Source of the DNA: an uncultured Eubacteriales bacterium
Lineage (GTDB): Bacteria > Bacillota > Clostridia > Oscillospirales > CAG-272
Reading direction: 5' to 3'
DNA: 50,269 nucleotides
Assembly (NCBI GenBank): GCA_934433485.1
Contig: CAKRZR010000015.1
Span: 1-50,269, forward strand
The translations under genes were made by a program, and so were the position numbers. Under the pieces are notes generated by a model that did no database searches, was not told where the DNA came from, and worked only from the letters and a program-made list of their open reading frames with translations. Shown here one piece after another: positions 49,568-50,269 of the stretch; positions within the stretch are counted from its first letter, which is position 1; each line of letters begins with the position of its first letter.

Positions 49568-50269
49568 TTACCGTCTCGTGTAGTCCGGCAGCAGCTTCGG
49601 GCTGACTACGTCCGTTTCGATTCCGGCGTCCGTGCGTTCGCGGTCGAACCTTGCGATGTGGTCGAGGGTGAGTGCGCCGACGGTGGTCGTCTTTGCGGCT
49701 TTCGCGGCGTTCTGACCGGCGTTGCGTCCGAATACGATCACGTCGAGGAGAGAGTTGCCCATCAGGCGGTTTCTGCCGTGGATGCCGCCGACTGCCTCAC
49801 CGGCTACGAACAGGTTCTCGACGCACGTAGACATGCCGTTTACGTGGATGTCCAGACCGCCGTTCTGGTAGTGCAGCGTCGGGTACACGAGGATCGGCTC
49901 ACGGCGGATGTCGATGCCGTATTTGCCGAACATGCGCATCATCGCCGGGATCCGCCGCTCGATCGTGCCCTCGCCGCCGATCTTTTCGATCATCGGGGTA
50001 TCGAGCCACACGCCCAGTCCGCTGCCGGTGTCCACGCCCTCACCGCGGTCGGTGCATTCGCGAATGATCGATGCCGCCGCCACGTCACGGGTCTCCAGCG
50101 GGTGCATGAACACTTTGCCGTCCCGGTTGACGAGCTTCGCGCCGAGGGAACGCACCTTTTCCGTCACGAGCGCGCCGAAGATCTGCTCCGGGAACGCCGC
50201 GCCCGTCGGATGGTACTGGAGCGTGTCCGCGTACAGAAGCTTCGCGCCGACCCGGTAGCCGAGCACAAG
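49568..50269 (-). CDS. FAD-binding flavoprotein of fumarate reductase/L-aspartate oxidase class (partial)
   Basis: The C-terminal 233 codons; the gene continues past the window. LQYHPTGAAFP, ETRDVAAASIIRE and PTLHYQNGGLDI are active-site blocks of the succinate dehydrogenase/fumarate reductase/aspartate oxidase family (His, Thr-Arg and His-Tyr), and NLFVAGEAVGGIHGRNRLMGNSL (abridged: AGEAVGGIHGRNRLMG) is the FAD-binding C-terminal block. The protein ends soon after, without the helical C-terminal domain of full SdhA or NadB, so it resembles stand-alone flavoprotein fumarate reductases or urocanate-reductase-like enzymes. Neighbouring rex fits a role in redox balance. Confidence 0.87.
   Translation of the reverse strand, partial: LVLGYRVGAKLLYADTLQYHPTGAAFPEQIFGALVTEKVRSLGAKLVNRDGKVFMHPLETRDVAAASIIRECTDRGEGVDTGSGLGVWLDTPMIEKIGGEGTIERRIPAMMRMFGKYGIDIRREPILVYPTLHYQNGGLDIHVNGMSTCVENLFVAGEAVGGIHGRNRLMGNSLLDVIVFGRNAGQNAAKAAKTTTVGALTLDHIARFDRERTDAGIETDVVSPKLLPDYTRR

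Overview
The window looks like chromosomal DNA of an uncultured gut-type Clostridia (Bacillota), most likely near the Oscillospirales. This is inference from gene content: a SpoIIE-type phosphatase, a sensory-type [FeFe]-hydrogenase, Rex, lipoproteins with Thr/Glu-rich linkers, AGGAGG-like ribosome binding sites, and sigma-A promoters that almost always have a 17-bp spacer. No rRNA, CRISPR array, insertion sequence, integrase or phage gene was seen.

Positions 1-31000 hold many short carbohydrate and envelope operons. The leftmost, on the minus strand (Gfo/Idh/MocA oxidoreductase, SGNH hydrolase, RpiB-like isomerase), is divergent from a GNAT acetyltransferase. Next come an orphan solute-binding lipoprotein, a membrane-anchored amidase and a sugar isomerase/epimerase. 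A minus-strand operon encodes a MutS-like ATPase, an Lrp/AsnC regulator and an aminotransferase. Then follow uxaC-MATE-GH20, an XRE/zinc-ribbon regulator, a polysaccharide deacetylase, a GHL6-type glycosidase with a D-lyxose isomerase, a sigma factor with a very long C-terminal extension, another GH20 protein, a MarR-controlled asymmetric ABC exporter, a serine hydrolase, a 69-aa protein, tRNA-Glu(CUC), a DUF4349 lipoprotein and a SanA/YdcF protein.

Positions 31000-39500 hold the most striking locus: one operon encoding all seven steps from DAHP to chorismate plus both branches to phenylpyruvate and hydroxyphenylpyruvate (aroF, pheA, aroB, aroC, aroE-aroK fusion, aroQ, aroA, tyrA). Its leader holds two consecutive short reading frames full of Tyr and Phe codons. 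Each has its own ribosome binding site, is followed by a terminator, and carries a GGGCTG-type segment that can pair with the 5' side of that terminator. I read this as a tandem, ribosome-mediated aromatic amino acid attenuator.

Positions 39500-50269 hold an uncharacterised protein with a possible distant ThyX resemblance, a CDF metal transporter, a lipoprotein, a second Gfo/Idh/MocA enzyme, a MarR regulator coupled to an uncharacterised protein, and an MBL-fold hydrolase. A redox-signalling group on the minus strand follows: a [2Fe-2S] protein with an 11-codon upstream reading frame, a HydS-like hydrogenase with a PAS domain, an overlapping SpoIIE-type phosphatase, and nearby Rex. The window ends inside a flavoprotein of the fumarate reductase/aspartate oxidase class.

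All coordinates and motifs were read by eye. Family names rest on recognised motifs, not on database searches.
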